DNA from: Paludibacter sp.
Lineage (GTDB): Bacteria > Bacteroidota > Bacteroidia > Bacteroidales > Paludibacteraceae
Reading direction: 5' to 3'
Length of the DNA: 64,000 bases
Assembly: GCA_028710895.1 (NCBI GenBank)
Contig: JAQTTH010000005.1
Span: 1 to 64,000 of the forward strand
The notes under the pieces were generated by a model, which saw only the letters and a list, made by a program, of their open reading frames with translations, was not told the DNA's origin and did not search any database. The position numbers and the translations under genes were made by a program. Below are positions 9,312 through 20,508 of this stretch, piece by piece. Position 1 is the first letter of the stretch, and the number at the start of each line of letters is the position of its first letter.

Positions 9312-9452
9312 CTAAGTAGCAGTGCAAACAAAAAATCAATTTTCAGCACGTGAATAACAATCTTCGATTTTTTTCAACAAACAGATTCAAATTAAGAGAT
9401 TGTATTCCCTTGAAAATCAGAACTGATTTTACACTTTGCCATCTCTACTTAG
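9312..9452. repeat. 141-bp imperfect palindrome, MITE-like or structured RNA
   Basis: Nested inverted repeats pair across the spacer before gap: 9312-9319 with 9445-9452, 9324-9328 with 9435-9439, 9332-9338 with 9424-9430, 9340-9345 with 9411-9416, and 9357-9363 with 9397-9403. All pairs are in register, so the whole segment folds into one long interrupted hairpin. A miniature inverted-repeat element or a structured RNA would look like this. No gene was found in 9268-9559. Confidence 0.6.
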
Positions 9453-9488
9453 CAATAAGAAAAAAACTGTAATTAATATGACTTGAAT

Positions 9489-9519
9489 TTTGTCAATCGG
9501 ACAGAATTTAGTACTTTTG
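9489..9519 (+). promoter_or_regulatory. Bacteroidetes sigma-ABfr-type promoter of gap
   Basis: TTTG at 9489-9492, a 19-bp spacer, then TACTTTTG at 9512-9519. This is an exact match to the -33/-7 consensus TTTG-N19-TAnnTTTG. Transcription should start a few bases later, giving a leader of about 35 nt before the gap ATG. Confidence 0.8.
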
Positions 9520-9547
9520 TGGCGCAATTTAGAAAACTCAATTTTAA

Positions 9548-10561
<1,014 letters not shown>

Positions 10562-10580
10562 GCTGACCTATATAAAATTG

Positions 10581-10616
10581 AAAATCCCTTGTAACAATTG
10601 TTGCAAGGGATTTTTT
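10581..10616 (+). terminator. Terminator of gap
   Basis: An 11-bp stem (10581-10591 with 10604-10614) encloses the small palindrome AACAATTGTT and is followed by a T run. The A run on the left may let it also serve the convergent ade gene. Confidence 0.88.
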
Positions 10617-10636
10617 ACTTTTAAATTTGTCTGAAA

Positions 10637-12265
10637 CTACTCCATCAAATCAACAAACTTAAAGGTACGTCCATCAAATAAACCCTTATCCCCCAACTTA
10701 AGTTCAGGAATAACCAATAATGACATGAAGGCAACAGTCATGAAAGGTGCTCTAAGGGTCGAACCCAGTTCTTTTGCCATAGCATCTACTTCCTCGTACC
10801 GTGTCGCAATTACTGACCCTTCAGCATCGGAAAGCAATCCGCCAACAGGCAAGGATAAAAGACAAGTTTTATCTCCGTCACAGGCCAAAATACCACCCCG
10901 ACTATCGATAATTTGATTAATGGCAGACGCAATTTCAACATCGGAAGTACCTACTGCCACAATATTATGACTATCGTGCGCCACCGTAGAAGCCATCGCT
11001 CCCCGTTTCAATCCGATATTCTTAATAAATCCGATGGCAGGTTTAGATGGTTGATAACGATTATACACAACCAACTTCAACACATCATTTTCCAGATCAG
11101 AAACAACATTATTTTTCTCAATTTTGGGTGCGCAATGAATCTCATGAGTAAACAGTTGCCCGTCATCCACATGTATTACTTTCAAAATATCACCTGTAGG
11201 AATTACCTGAAGTTGCTGCGGCTGAATTTTTTCAGCATTAAACTGATTGATTAAATCCGTAGGCACAAAACGTGGATAGCATGGCAATCCGTTTTCAGAA
11301 ACTTTCTCTCCACGAATATAAGTTGATGTAACAGTAAAATCAGTCAGGTTATTTACAACAACGAAATCAGCATCATCACCCACCTGCAACAACCCAACAT
11401 CAAGTTTATAATGTTTTATGGGAGTTAGTGAGCAAATTCTCAACACATCAATCGGATTATAGCCCTTAGCCACTGCCCTGCGAGCTAATGTATCAATATG
11501 CCCGTTTTTCAATAAATCGTCAGGGTGTTTATCGTCTGAACAAAACATGATTTTGTCAGGATATTTATCCAGCAAAGGCAGCAAATCGTCGAAATTTTTA
11601 GCTGCACTTCCCTCCCGTATTTGCACAGTCATTCCCAAAGCAATTTTGGCTTCTGCTTCAGCAATTGTCATGCATTCATGATCCGTAGTAATACCTCCGG
11701 CGGCATAAGCCACTAAATCGTCACCCGAAATTTCAGGAGCATGACCGTCAATTGGCTTTCCCAATCGCTTTGCTGCATCCAACTTAGCATGAACCTGTTT
11801 GTTCTTATGTATCACACCAGGGAAATTCATCATTTCAGCCAAAAAGTGAATATCATCGCGCAACAATAATTTCTCTACAGCATCTGCATCAAGCACAGCT
11901 CCGGATGTTTCGTAATGTGTAGACGGCACACAAGAAGGCGCTCCAAAATAAAATTTCATGGGTGATTGCTTTCCATTTTCAATCATGTAATCAACCCCAT
12001 CAATCCCACACACATTTGCCATTTCGTGAGGGTCGCACACACATGCCACAGTGCCATGCACAACGCTGTATCTGGCAAACTCCGATGGCAACATCATCGA
12101 GCTTTCTATATGAATATGTGCATCTACAAATCCGGGGGTAATATATTGATTTTCTACACTTTCTGCTGGTTCAATTGCTATAATCTTGCCATTTTCGAAA
12201 AGTACATTTCCTTTTGTAATGGTCCTCGTTATAACATCAACTATGTTTCCACTTATCTTTTCCAA
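10637..12265 (-). CDS. ade: Adenine deaminase
   Basis: Converts adenine to hypoxanthine and ammonia in purine salvage. The amidohydrolase metal motif DAHIHIESSM puts His50 and His52 near the N-terminus. Later motifs include DGHAPEISG, TTDHECMT and FCSDDKHPDDL. The C-terminal Ade-specific domain has ATVAHDSHNIVAVG and LPVGGLLSDAEG. The length of 542 residues is typical. A -7-like box (TACATTTG on the minus strand, 12299-12306) lies 34 bases upstream of the start. Confidence 0.95.
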   Translation of the reverse strand: MEKISGNIVDVITRTITKGNVLFENGKIIAIEPAESVENQYITPGFVDAHIHIESSMMLPSEFARYSVVHGTVACVCDPHEMANVCGIDGVDYMIENGKQSPMKFYFGAPSCVPSTHYETSGAVLDADAVEKLLLRDDIHFLAEMMNFPGVIHKNKQVHAKLDAAKRLGKPIDGHAPEISGDDLVAYAAGGITTDHECMTIAEAEAKIALGMTVQIREGSAAKNFDDLLPLLDKYPDKIMFCSDDKHPDDLLKNGHIDTLARRAVAKGYNPIDVLRICSLTPIKHYKLDVGLLQVGDDADFVVVNNLTDFTVTSTYIRGEKVSENGLPCYPRFVPTDLINQFNAEKIQPQQLQVIPTGDILKVIHVDDGQLFTHEIHCAPKIEKNNVVSDLENDVLKLVVYNRYQPSKPAIGFIKNIGLKRGAMASTVAHDSHNIVAVGTSDVEIASAINQIIDSRGGILACDGDKTCLLSLPVGGLLSDAEGSVIATRYEEVDAMAKELGSTLRAPFMTVAFMSLLVIPELKLGDKGLFDGRTFKFVDLME

Positions 12266-12361
12266 TATTTATTCAGTTTAAATTCGTTTATATAAGAGCA
12301 AATGTAATCAAAAAGTTCAGTTACATGAGCTCCAAATCGGAATTTCAGTCAAGAAAACATT

Positions 12362-13312
12362 TTATTCGAAACTGAGGTAAGGTTTAATCCGTATCAAATC
12401 ATCAGTGGTAAGCTCGGTAATAACCTTAAGGTCATTAATATCACGCAATTTCCCTTTATTCCGTCGAAACTCATAGATGGCCTTGGCTTTGTAGAAATTG
12501 AGATATGGATGCGATTTCAATTTTTCAACACTGGCTATATTTATTCTTATTTTCTGGACCAGGGAGGGATCCACAGTCAAAAACGGTCGGATTTTCTCCA
12601 GATTTTCGGGTAGCATACCGTAAATATCATTCAATTGGTCGACAGAAACAAAACCTCCTGCAGCTTGACGGAAACGTATAATACTCTTTGCATATCCTCG
12701 TCCAATACCTTTCACCTGCATCAAAAGCGTTGTATCTGCTGAATTGAGTTCTACAATAATATCCGTCCGCTTCAATCCTGCAACATCATTCTTTACCGGT
12801 TTGATTTCAGCTATTGCAATATAAGGCTCCAGCTCCTTGAATTTATCAGGAGAAATGCCAAATACCTTTGCAAAATCGGCAGCGATTTTTAAACGACCAC
12901 CTTTATTTCTATACTTCAGGATATTAGATGCAATAAAAGGTTTGAGTCCCAACCTGACAAAACCGACAGAATCGATTACATTTGGATCAAAATTAAATAA
13001 AGTATAGGCTTCCTTTTTTCTTTCATGGGAAGCAAAAGAGGGATAATAGAAATTATTTCTGTACTTTTCTTCGTACATACGCTGCCGCTCTTCATATTTC
13101 CTTTTCCATTCGAGATTACGAAGGCTATCACGCGAAACAAGTGATTTTTTGAATGCAGCTGCTTCAGTCAAAAAAGCCGAATTATCTTTTTCATTCACTG
13201 TGAAAAAGTATTTCATTGTATAATTTGTCACAAGTGACAATACAATTAAAGCAATTAGAGTTACAATTCCAATTCGCTGCCCTCTGGAAAAATAAAAGAA
13301 GTCCTTCCACAT
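12362..13312 (-). CDS. Membrane-anchored helix-hairpin-helix (ComEA-like) protein
   Basis: 316 residues. One transmembrane helix (about 14-34) is followed by a charged coiled stretch rich in Arg, Glu and Lys (60-95) and then three helix-hairpin-helix units: about 105-165, 190-240 (VELNSADTTLLMQVKGIGRGYAKSI is the clearest) and 255-316. The fold binds DNA backbones. ComEA uses it in DNA uptake, but no competence genes are nearby and most Bacteroidetes copies are uncharacterised. A general DNA-binding role at the membrane is an inference. Confidence 0.8.
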   Translation of the reverse strand: MWKDFFYFSRGQRIGIVTLIALIVLSLVTNYTMKYFFTVNEKDNSAFLTEAAAFKKSLVSRDSLRNLEWKRKYEERQRMYEEKYRNNFYYPSFASHERKKEAYTLFNFDPNVIDSVGFVRLGLKPFIASNILKYRNKGGRLKIAADFAKVFGISPDKFKELEPYIAIAEIKPVKNDVAGLKRTDIIVELNSADTTLLMQVKGIGRGYAKSIIRFRQAAGGFVSVDQLNDIYGMLPENLEKIRPFLTVDPSLVQKIRINIASVEKLKSHPYLNFYKAKAIYEFRRNKGKLRDINDLKVITELTTDDLIRIKPYLSFE

Positions 13313-13411
13313 ATTAAAGAGGTTATAATTAATGTATTGTAAGAAACCGCTTCAAAAATAATAAATATTTTTAAGATTAACAAGCCTGCTAGAATAATTT
13401 CTGAACATCAC

Positions 13412-13446
13412 AAAAAAAAGAGCTTCTCAATTGAGAAACTCTTTTT
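13412..13446 (-). terminator. Terminator downstream of tRNA-Gly
   Basis: A hairpin of about 15 bp with one mismatch, centred on CTCAATTGAG, with A and T runs on both sides. On the minus strand it directly follows tRNA-Gly and so probably ends that transcript. Confidence 0.75.
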
Positions 13447-13457
13447 CAATATTTATG

Positions 13458-13530
13458 AGCGGCAAACGGGACTCGAACCCGCGACCTTCGGCTTGGGAAG
13501 CCAACGCTCTACCAACTGAGCTATTGCCGC
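13458..13530 (-). tRNA. tRNA-Gly(CCC)
   Basis: Minus-strand cloverleaf: acceptor GCGGCAA with TTGCCGC, anticodon loop TTCCCAA giving CCC, T-loop TTCGAGT, discriminator U and no encoded CCA. It lies just after the lipoprotein gene on the same strand and may be read through from that operon. Confidence 0.95.
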
Positions 13531-13546
13531 GTCAATCAAATGCAAG

Positions 13547-15376
13547 TTAGTTACCTGAATCCTTTTTCTTTGAAGCATCTTTCTGAATTTCAACAGGTTT
13601 TTGCTTCAAAAGTGGAACTTCCTTGTAATCCCATTTTTCATCAAACTCCCAGTTAGCCATCAAAGTCAACTTCTTGGGATAATAAAAAACCTCTTCTGGT
13701 TGTCGTTGAGTAGCCAATTCACCAGTATCCCATTTCCCATTTCCATTCGCATCTATAAACATACGAATATAGTAATCACCAGGTTTCAAATACTCGAATA
13801 CCGTTCCTTTTTCAACTGCAGGCTTAGTTCCCAGGAGCATATCTTTTGAATCCAAGATTTGAAAAACCACTTTGGGATTAAATTCTGTCAGAGCTATTTT
13901 CACACTCGAATATTCATCCAACGAACGAATTTTAAACTGTCCCGAGAAGGCATTACTAATCTTGTGATAAATGCTTGTAAATGTTGCAGAATCTATTTTA
14001 AGTTCATAATTCATCTCAGGAATCCACTTATTATCAATCGCATAAGCAGTTTTAGTTGAATCGAGCTGTCGCCATTTAAATGGAATAGTTTTAAAAACTG
14101 TATCAACTTTTTGACCCAACTTTATTTTCGAAAGATCAATACCAGCCAATGGTGCTTCAAAATTAATTATGATCGGGTTATAAACTTCAAATGTTGAAAC
14201 AACGTTATTGGTGAATTTATAAGGTTCAACCTTTGTAACCGTTTTTTTTGCTTTTGCTTTCGGATTTATACGCCCCTTTCGCATAAACACATTCAACGTA
14301 TCTGTAACGGGAACCAATTTCATAAGCGAATCGGACTTCAAATAGCCTATCGTCATCTGCAGGGTATCAATTTTCCAAACCGTAGAATCAGTCAGCCAAT
14401 AGGTAATACTATCTTTGGTACTGTTCTTCTGAAGCAGAAATTTCCCATCCCAATTAAAGTTGAGTGGTTTTACAACCGGTAAATCAGCCGCAGTTGTATT
14501 AAAAAACAGACTAAATGAATATGGTTCTTTCCGCTCATATTTCACAAAGTATTGACGCTTTTTATTTTCTTTGAAGAATCGAAGGGCAATATTATCCGGC
14601 AAAAATCTCGTCCCAATATAAGTCCTGATACTGTCTAAATGAATTGAATCTTTCCATACTGAGTCCTGCATGGCCTCTCTCCTGAATGTAGGCGTTACAA
14701 GAGAATCGCAAAAAGCCAAACCTTCACCCGTTTGAAAGAAATAGTCACGATTTGTGTCACCTAATGCAAAAACCTTATATCTTCCTTTTTTGACATTATC
14801 TATTGAAAAATGACCCTTTTCGTCGGTTCTTCCAATACGTAAAAAAGGTTCTTTTGTGAAAACAGAGTCAGATGTATCCGGATAAATTCCCACAATAATG
14901 CCCGACATTGGATTTAAATCCTCAGCATTGATAACAGTTCCTGATATTTTCAGCGTGTCAATTTCATTTCCGGTAGAAAATGCAAAAAGATAATCCTTCA
15001 ATGCATTCTTTTCATTCAAATCAACGATTCCACTTCCAAAATTAATCGAATAGGTAGTGCTATCCCTTAAGTCTTCACTAAAATTGACAGTCACCCGCTT
15101 ACCATATGATTTCACGTCTGGCGGCTTGATTTGTGGTGGGGAAATAATTACATTGTCAGCTGCTTTTTCTATCGAAATCATTTCATCGAAATCAATCGTG
15201 ATTTGTTTCTTTTTGAAATTCAAAGCACCGTTTTCAGGCATCGATTTCAGAACTTGTGGTGGAGTTGTATCTTTTGGACCCCCTGTTGGTCCCTGCGCCC
15301 TGTTAGCACAAGCATGAACCAACAGCATGACTCCTAAAGTCAGAAAAGCAACCTGTATTTTCGTTTTAATATTCAT
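13547..15376 (-). CDS. Ig-like (Big_5) domain lipoprotein
   Basis: 609 residues with a lipoprotein signal peptide: a hydrophobic stretch, then LLVHAC, so Cys23 would be lipidated. The Bacteroidetes motif GPTGGPKDTTPP follows, then a Big_5 Ig-like domain (about 38-135), a carboxypeptidase-regulatory-like segment (about 140-205) and a long beta-rich remainder. The family is widespread in Bacteroidetes with no proven function. It is the last protein gene of a tight operon whose earlier members (DUF2723, deacetylase, DUF2851) suggest cell-envelope assembly. Confidence 0.82.
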   Translation of the reverse strand: MNIKTKIQVAFLTLGVMLLVHACANRAQGPTGGPKDTTPPQVLKSMPENGALNFKKKQITIDFDEMISIEKAADNVIISPPQIKPPDVKSYGKRVTVNFSEDLRDSTTYSINFGSGIVDLNEKNALKDYLFAFSTGNEIDTLKISGTVINAEDLNPMSGIIVGIYPDTSDSVFTKEPFLRIGRTDEKGHFSIDNVKKGRYKVFALGDTNRDYFFQTGEGLAFCDSLVTPTFRREAMQDSVWKDSIHLDSIRTYIGTRFLPDNIALRFFKENKKRQYFVKYERKEPYSFSLFFNTTAADLPVVKPLNFNWDGKFLLQKNSTKDSITYWLTDSTVWKIDTLQMTIGYLKSDSLMKLVPVTDTLNVFMRKGRINPKAKAKKTVTKVEPYKFTNNVVSTFEVYNPIIINFEAPLAGIDLSKIKLGQKVDTVFKTIPFKWRQLDSTKTAYAIDNKWIPEMNYELKIDSATFTSIYHKISNAFSGQFKIRSLDEYSSVKIALTEFNPKVVFQILDSKDMLLGTKPAVEKGTVFEYLKPGDYYIRMFIDANGNGKWDTGELATQRQPEEVFYYPKKLTLMANWEFDEKWDYKEVPLLKQKPVEIQKDASKKKDSGN

Positions 15377-15387
15377 ATTCGAGTAAA

Positions 15388-16665
15388 CTAATTTGTCAAC
15401 TTTAAGGTCAACACTTTATGTCCAATCCTACAACGCAAACATTTTTTTTCGTCGCAATATTGTTTTTTCAATTGTAATAATGCCTGTGAGTCGTACGCTG
15501 ATTCTGATTTTATTCCAATAGTTTGCCAGGCAGAAATAATTGAGTTCCGCTCAGCAGGGACTTTCTCCAACATTTGTATGGCCAAATCTTTCAGTTCATC
15601 ACTTCTCTTTTGACTGGCATAATAAAAAAGAAACGGTATAACCGTATTGATTAAAATCCCATTTACTGAAGATTGACCTAATTTCTTGGTTTTAGTCGTA
15701 CTTTCTGTCGCAAATAAAAAATGAGTTTTCCAATAAGCTGATGGTTCACATAAAAAGAGTGTTCGAATAAAATCAACATCGGGATTCTCAACGATTTTAG
15801 AAAACAATTTGCTCGAAGAATGAATCAATGCAGCAAACTGAGCAATGCGAATATGCGGAAAATTATCCGGTCGTAACCGCAACAATTTCCACTGAGAGCC
15901 GGCAATAGGATTTAATGCAAACTTTGAACGCAAAAAATTGTATTCCTGTTTGAGTTTAAGAGCATACTCATCAGTATCTTCTTCTGCCAATAGACCAGCA
16001 GTGCCAAACAACAAGGCTTCCAATTGAAACAGATTGTCTTTATGCTTTCCCAAAACTGATATTGGCAATGATTTTGCCAGACTTTCGAAAACCTGACTAT
16101 TGGTTCCGAAACCAAAGTTTCGTGCTAATGTAATATAAAACGCTTCCTCCCAATGTTGATTGTTTTCAGCCAACAATAGCTCAATAGCGTGAGTTTTCGC
16201 TTCCAATCGCTCAGTGAGCAATGCATTCTTCCAATTTTGAATGAATATATGAGGAACTAAATTTATTTTATCAGCGCATGGAATCCATTTCTTGTCAGAA
16301 ATCAGTTGCTCGTAATTCGTTTCAATCTCTTTCGGGTAAACTAACTTCAGTTGTGGGATTTTATCTCCATCCATCCGGAAAACATCACCATCTATCTGCT
16401 GTACAACGTGTAATATCACACTATCGTATGCCTTATCCGAATGATGATTATGTTTAATCCAGTCAGTTGAACAAGTGTGAATTTCAACATTCCCTGCCCA
16501 AATTGTATCAGCTATTTTTATTTTGGCATTGAAAAAATCGGGTCCGGCATCTGTATTGTACTTTCCTACATCAATTATTTCAACCGATTCACCATCGGTT
16601 GTGCAAAGATTATGAGCTGTAAAAAGCTTATTCTGCCAAATATAATGTAAAATAGATTCCTTCAT
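15388..16665 (-). CDS. DUF2851 family protein
   Basis: 425 residues, recognised from the N-terminal motifs LHYIWQNKLF and TDAGPDFFNAKIKI and the segment WAGNVEIHTCSTDWIKH. It ends in a cysteine cluster (YCDEKKCLRCRIG) typical of the family. There is no signal peptide or membrane segment, so it should be cytoplasmic. The function is unknown. It sits between the deacetylase (21 nt upstream) and the lipoprotein (11 nt downstream) in one operon. Confidence 0.85.
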   Translation of the reverse strand: MKESILHYIWQNKLFTAHNLCTTDGESVEIIDVGKYNTDAGPDFFNAKIKIADTIWAGNVEIHTCSTDWIKHNHHSDKAYDSVILHVVQQIDGDVFRMDGDKIPQLKLVYPKEIETNYEQLISDKKWIPCADKINLVPHIFIQNWKNALLTERLEAKTHAIELLLAENNQHWEEAFYITLARNFGFGTNSQVFESLAKSLPISVLGKHKDNLFQLEALLFGTAGLLAEEDTDEYALKLKQEYNFLRSKFALNPIAGSQWKLLRLRPDNFPHIRIAQFAALIHSSSKLFSKIVENPDVDFIRTLFLCEPSAYWKTHFLFATESTTKTKKLGQSSVNGILINTVIPFLFYYASQKRSDELKDLAIQMLEKVPAERNSIISAWQTIGIKSESAYDSQALLQLKKQYCDEKKCLRCRIGHKVLTLKLTN

Positions 16666-16686
16666 AACTAAGTAGGAATAATAAGG

Positions 16687-17292
16687 TCAAAGCACTCCAA
16701 ATTGATAGCCCTCCGCATTCCAAAATTCAATTGCCAGAGGCAGTGCAGACAATACACGGTCTTTTGCTTTTATCGAATCGTGAAAAACAACCAATGAGCC
16801 ATTACGGGAATACCGTTTCACATTCCGCAAAATTGCTTCGGTAGAAAAATTCTTGTTATAATCATGTGTAATGATATCCCACATAACTATTTCATAATCG
16901 GACTTCAACAATCTCTGCTGCCTGAAAGTAAAACGTCCATACGGAGGACGAAACAAATTACTATCAATAAACTCAGAAGCTTTTCGTACATTTTCAACAT
17001 AGTCTGCAGTGGATGTAGAAAAGCCTTTTAAATGATTAAATGTATGATTTCCTGTCCGATGTCCACGTTGGAGGATATCTGCATAAACTTCAGGATATTT
17101 TTGCACATTCTCGCCTACGCAAAAAAAAGTAGCCTTCAGTTTATATTTATCCAAAATATCGAGCACTTGTGGAGTAACTTCCGGCACAGGCCCATCGTCG
17201 AAAGTGAGATAAATCACCTTCTCCGATGGATCCTTACGCCAAATAAGTTTTCCCATCAACGGACGTAATACGTCAGGAAACTGAGCACTCAT
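16687..17292 (-). CDS. Polysaccharide deacetylase (NodB/CE4) family protein
   Basis: 201 residues forming one NodB domain. All the CE4 motifs are present: TFDDGP with Asp32 (base) and Asp33 (metal), the metal ligands His83 and His87 in GNHTFNH, RPPYGR at 115-120, and His171 in VFHDS. It should therefore be an active metal-dependent N- or O-deacetylase on a cell-surface glycan. No signal peptide is visible, so how it reaches its substrate is unclear. Its start codon directly abuts the stop codon of the DUF2723 gene, which implies translational coupling. Confidence 0.9.
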   Translation of the reverse strand: MSAQFPDVLRPLMGKLIWRKDPSEKVIYLTFDDGPVPEVTPQVLDILDKYKLKATFFCVGENVQKYPEVYADILQRGHRTGNHTFNHLKGFSTSTADYVENVRKASEFIDSNLFRPPYGRFTFRQQRLLKSDYEIVMWDIITHDYNKNFSTEAILRNVKRYSRNGSLVVFHDSIKAKDRVLSALPLAIEFWNAEGYQFGVL

Positions 17293-20200
17293 TTACATTT
17301 GTACTCTTTTGGAATAATCCATGAAACGAGCCATGTATTTATCCATAATCGTCTTTTGTTTAGCTGCATCACAAATACGTAACACCTGGTTCAATACCGC
17401 CATGTTATGACCAATACGGTTTGCCACGCTACTACGATTAACCGAGCTAAGACTCAAATACCAATCGAGGTATTCAACGCAATCTTTCGCCACGGCATCC
17501 ATAATTTCATTTCCTTTGGCAACTTCACCCAGTTTATAATAATAATCAGCCAGTTGTGTTGACGTAAAATCATGACGAACAGTTGTACCCGGAATTACCT
17601 TATTACAATAATCCAACGCTTTTTTAGCACGAGCTGTATCACCTTTGGCCATCAAAGCACCAACAAGCTGTCCAAACATCATACGGTGAGTATGACACAT
17701 ACGCATGATATTTTCATCCAAATATACTTTTGGGTTTTCGATTCCACCATATTTGAACTTGTTCATCATGTTATCATACATCTCGTTTACATTCACACCC
17801 GATCCGGCGCCTTTTACTCCGATTGGCAGAATCTGATAAGCCATACCTGTCAGCTCGAAGTGATCGTTCATTCCCAGGTAATAGTCATCACCAACAGTAA
17901 CCGCAAAGTAGATTGGACGTTTCCAGTGGTTTTCTTTCAACAGTTCAAGAATCATCAATTCACTCTTAGTCAATCTTCTTTTCAAATCAAAATCAATTTG
18001 TGGGATAATTTCCCCCGCTCTTGACATTGGTAAAGCACCATTTTTGATTACTTCTTGTGCATCAACTGGTAGGTATAATTGTTTTGACGGAATGAATGCT
18101 TCGCCCTGATATTTTGTTGCAGGGTCAGAGCTCAACACAAAATCAAAAGCTGATTTCAGGTCGATTGGTTTTTTCAACAAATCCTCAGCGCTTACAACTT
18201 CATTTTTACCGGCCTGAAAATCTTTTGGTTGCCATGAAATTGGCAGTGGAGCCGATTTGTAAGCACCACGTTTCATTTGTCCGATATACCAGTCAGTCTG
18301 CAAATAACTTAAGTTACATACACGAACATCTGTGCGGTTACCTTCAACCTCCTGATTGTACCAAAGAGGGAAAGTATCGTTATCGCCATTGGTAAAGATG
18401 ATTGCATTAGGCTTACATGAAGCCAGATAGTTTTGTCCAAAATCACGACAGGTGTAACGTCCGCTACGATCATGGTCATCCCAGTTTTGCTGAGCCATCA
18501 AGGCAGGCACACATAAACAAGCAATAGAGATAACTGTAGCTGTCAATGTTTTCGGAAGATATTTATCAAGAGCTTTGATAATGAACAATACTCCCAACCC
18601 AATCCAAATACTGAAAGCATAGAACGAACCAGCATAGGCATAATCCCGCTCACGTGGCTGATAAGGAGTTTGGTTGAGGTACAATACAATCGCCAAACCT
18701 GTCAGCAAGAATAATAAACCGGTCACCCAAAAACCTTCAATACCATCTTTTCCTCCATAAATAAGGAATATCATACCCAAAATACCCAATATTAAAGGTA
18801 ACAGGAAGTAAGTATTATGTCCTTTATTATCGCGAAGTTCTGAAGGCAGATTTTTTTGGTCACCAACCAGCAAATTATCTATAATTCCAATCCCTGTAAT
18901 CCAGTTACCACGATCAATTTCGCCATAACCCTGTATATCATTCTGACGACCTGCAAAGTTCCAGAAGAAATAGCGCATGTACATAAAATTAACCTGATAT
19001 TCAAAAAAGAACCGAAGGTTTTCGCCAAATGTAGGCTTAACATCGCTCTTTTGCTGACCACAGTAATCGTAATTGATAGTCTCACCGGTGATATGCCCCC
19101 AGGCTTTATAGGCATCAATGTGATTTGGTTGTGTGCTGTACATACGTGGGAACAGCATATTGAAACGCTCGTCCATTACATAGTCGGTTTTGTAGCCGGT
19201 AACCATGTATTCATCCTTGTCACTTGCAGCTGTTTTAGGACGTTTGCTATACTGAGCTTCACCCTGAGTTTGCTCCGGAATACACATATTGCCTTCAACT
19301 TTCAGTTTTACAGGTGCACTATAAACCGGACCATAAAGCAACGGACGATCACCATATTGCTCACGATTGAAATAGTATTTCAACGAGAAAACATTATCAG
19401 GCGAGTTCTGATCCATTGTTGGTTTCGATGACGAACGGATTACAACAACTGAATACGATGAGTATCCAATCAAAAGTACTGTCACCATCAGTAATACAGT
19501 ATTTATCCAACGGGCATTAACCAATGATTTTTTATAATAGAAGAATGCTCCCATTCCAATAATGAGAAGTATGCCGATAATAATATGTTCGCCAAAGAAT
19601 GGAATTCCGGCAAAAGAAATAGTCAACACAAAAGCAATGACCATTCGTAAGTAATTGTTATTCTTAGCCGATTCATAAATTGCCCACGACATAAGTGAAA
19701 TCATCAACAATATGTAGACATACAAACCGGTATTGAATGAGAAGCCAAGTGTGTTTACAAACAGTAATTCGAACCAGCAAGCTACTTGTACAAAACCCGG
19801 AATCAAACCATAAAGAATTGTTCCCAAAATAACAACTCCGGCAAGTAATGCCAGTAAAACACCTTTAGCATTGGGTGTATGTTTTTTGAAATAATAAACC
19901 AATACAATAGCAGGAATAGCAAGTAAGTTCAAAATGTGAACCCCGATAGACAATCCCATCATGTAAGCCATAAAAATCAACCAGCGGTCGGAACCCTGAC
20001 GATCGGCAACACGTTCCCATTTAAGGATAATCCAGAATACAATAGCCGTAAAGAAAGAAGAGAATCCATAAACCTCGCCTTCAACTGCCGAAAACCAGAA
20101 AGTATCAGAGAAGGTATAAGCCAATGCTCCTACAAGACCTGCACCCAAAATGCCGATTGTATTGGCAAGGGTATAGTCTTCTTCCTTTTTGATGACTACT

Positions 20201-20508
20201 TTACGCGCCAAATGGGTAATAGTCCAGAACAAAAACAAAATAGTGAATGCACTCAACAGCGCTGTCATGGAGTTAACCATTTTAGCAACCTGCGTTGTAT
20301 CAGAAGCGAACAACGTAAAAAAGCGCCCTAACAACATGAAGAAAGGTGAGCCCGGAGGGTGACCTACATCCAATTTAAAAGCCGTAGAAATAAACTCCGG
20401 ACAATCCCAAAAGCTGGCAGTTGGCTCAATAGTAAGCAAATAAGTCACGGCAGCAATAGCAAAAGCTACCCATCCGAAGATGTTGTTCAGTAATTTGAAT
20501 CGTTTCAT
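17293..20508 (-). CDS. DUF2723 membrane protein, copy A (GT-C-like)
   Basis: 1071 residues. The N-terminal DUF2723 domain has FWDCPEFI and DVGHPPGSPFF, followed by many transmembrane helices up to about residue 690 and then a soluble C-terminal part with TPR-like helices. The fold is that of GT-C glycosyltransferases using lipid-linked sugars, and a role in protein or surface glycosylation is a family-level inference. It leads an operon with a deacetylase, DUF2851 and a lipoprotein. The upstream neighbour is a full-length paralogue. A minus-strand -7 box (TATCTTTG, 20578-20585) lies 70 bases upstream. Confidence 0.85.
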   Translation of the reverse strand: MKRFKLLNNIFGWVAFAIAAVTYLLTIEPTASFWDCPEFISTAFKLDVGHPPGSPFFMLLGRFFTLFASDTTQVAKMVNSMTALLSAFTILFLFWTITHLARKVVIKKEEDYTLANTIGILGAGLVGALAYTFSDTFWFSAVEGEVYGFSSFFTAIVFWIILKWERVADRQGSDRWLIFMAYMMGLSIGVHILNLLAIPAIVLVYYFKKHTPNAKGVLLALLAGVVILGTILYGLIPGFVQVACWFELLFVNTLGFSFNTGLYVYILLMISLMSWAIYESAKNNNYLRMVIAFVLTISFAGIPFFGEHIIIGILLIIGMGAFFYYKKSLVNARWINTVLLMVTVLLIGYSSYSVVVIRSSSKPTMDQNSPDNVFSLKYYFNREQYGDRPLLYGPVYSAPVKLKVEGNMCIPEQTQGEAQYSKRPKTAASDKDEYMVTGYKTDYVMDERFNMLFPRMYSTQPNHIDAYKAWGHITGETINYDYCGQQKSDVKPTFGENLRFFFEYQVNFMYMRYFFWNFAGRQNDIQGYGEIDRGNWITGIGIIDNLLVGDQKNLPSELRDNKGHNTYFLLPLILGILGMIFLIYGGKDGIEGFWVTGLLFLLTGLAIVLYLNQTPYQPRERDYAYAGSFYAFSIWIGLGVLFIIKALDKYLPKTLTATVISIACLCVPALMAQQNWDDHDRSGRYTCRDFGQNYLASCKPNAIIFTNGDNDTFPLWYNQEVEGNRTDVRVCNLSYLQTDWYIGQMKRGAYKSAPLPISWQPKDFQAGKNEVVSAEDLLKKPIDLKSAFDFVLSSDPATKYQGEAFIPSKQLYLPVDAQEVIKNGALPMSRAGEIIPQIDFDLKRRLTKSELMILELLKENHWKRPIYFAVTVGDDYYLGMNDHFELTGMAYQILPIGVKGAGSGVNVNEMYDNMMNKFKYGGIENPKVYLDENIMRMCHTHRMMFGQLVGALMAKGDTARAKKALDYCNKVIPGTTVRHDFTSTQLADYYYKLGEVAKGNEIMDAVAKDCVEYLDWYLSLSSVNRSSVANRIGHNMAVLNQVLRICDAAKQKTIMDKYMARFMDYSKRVQM

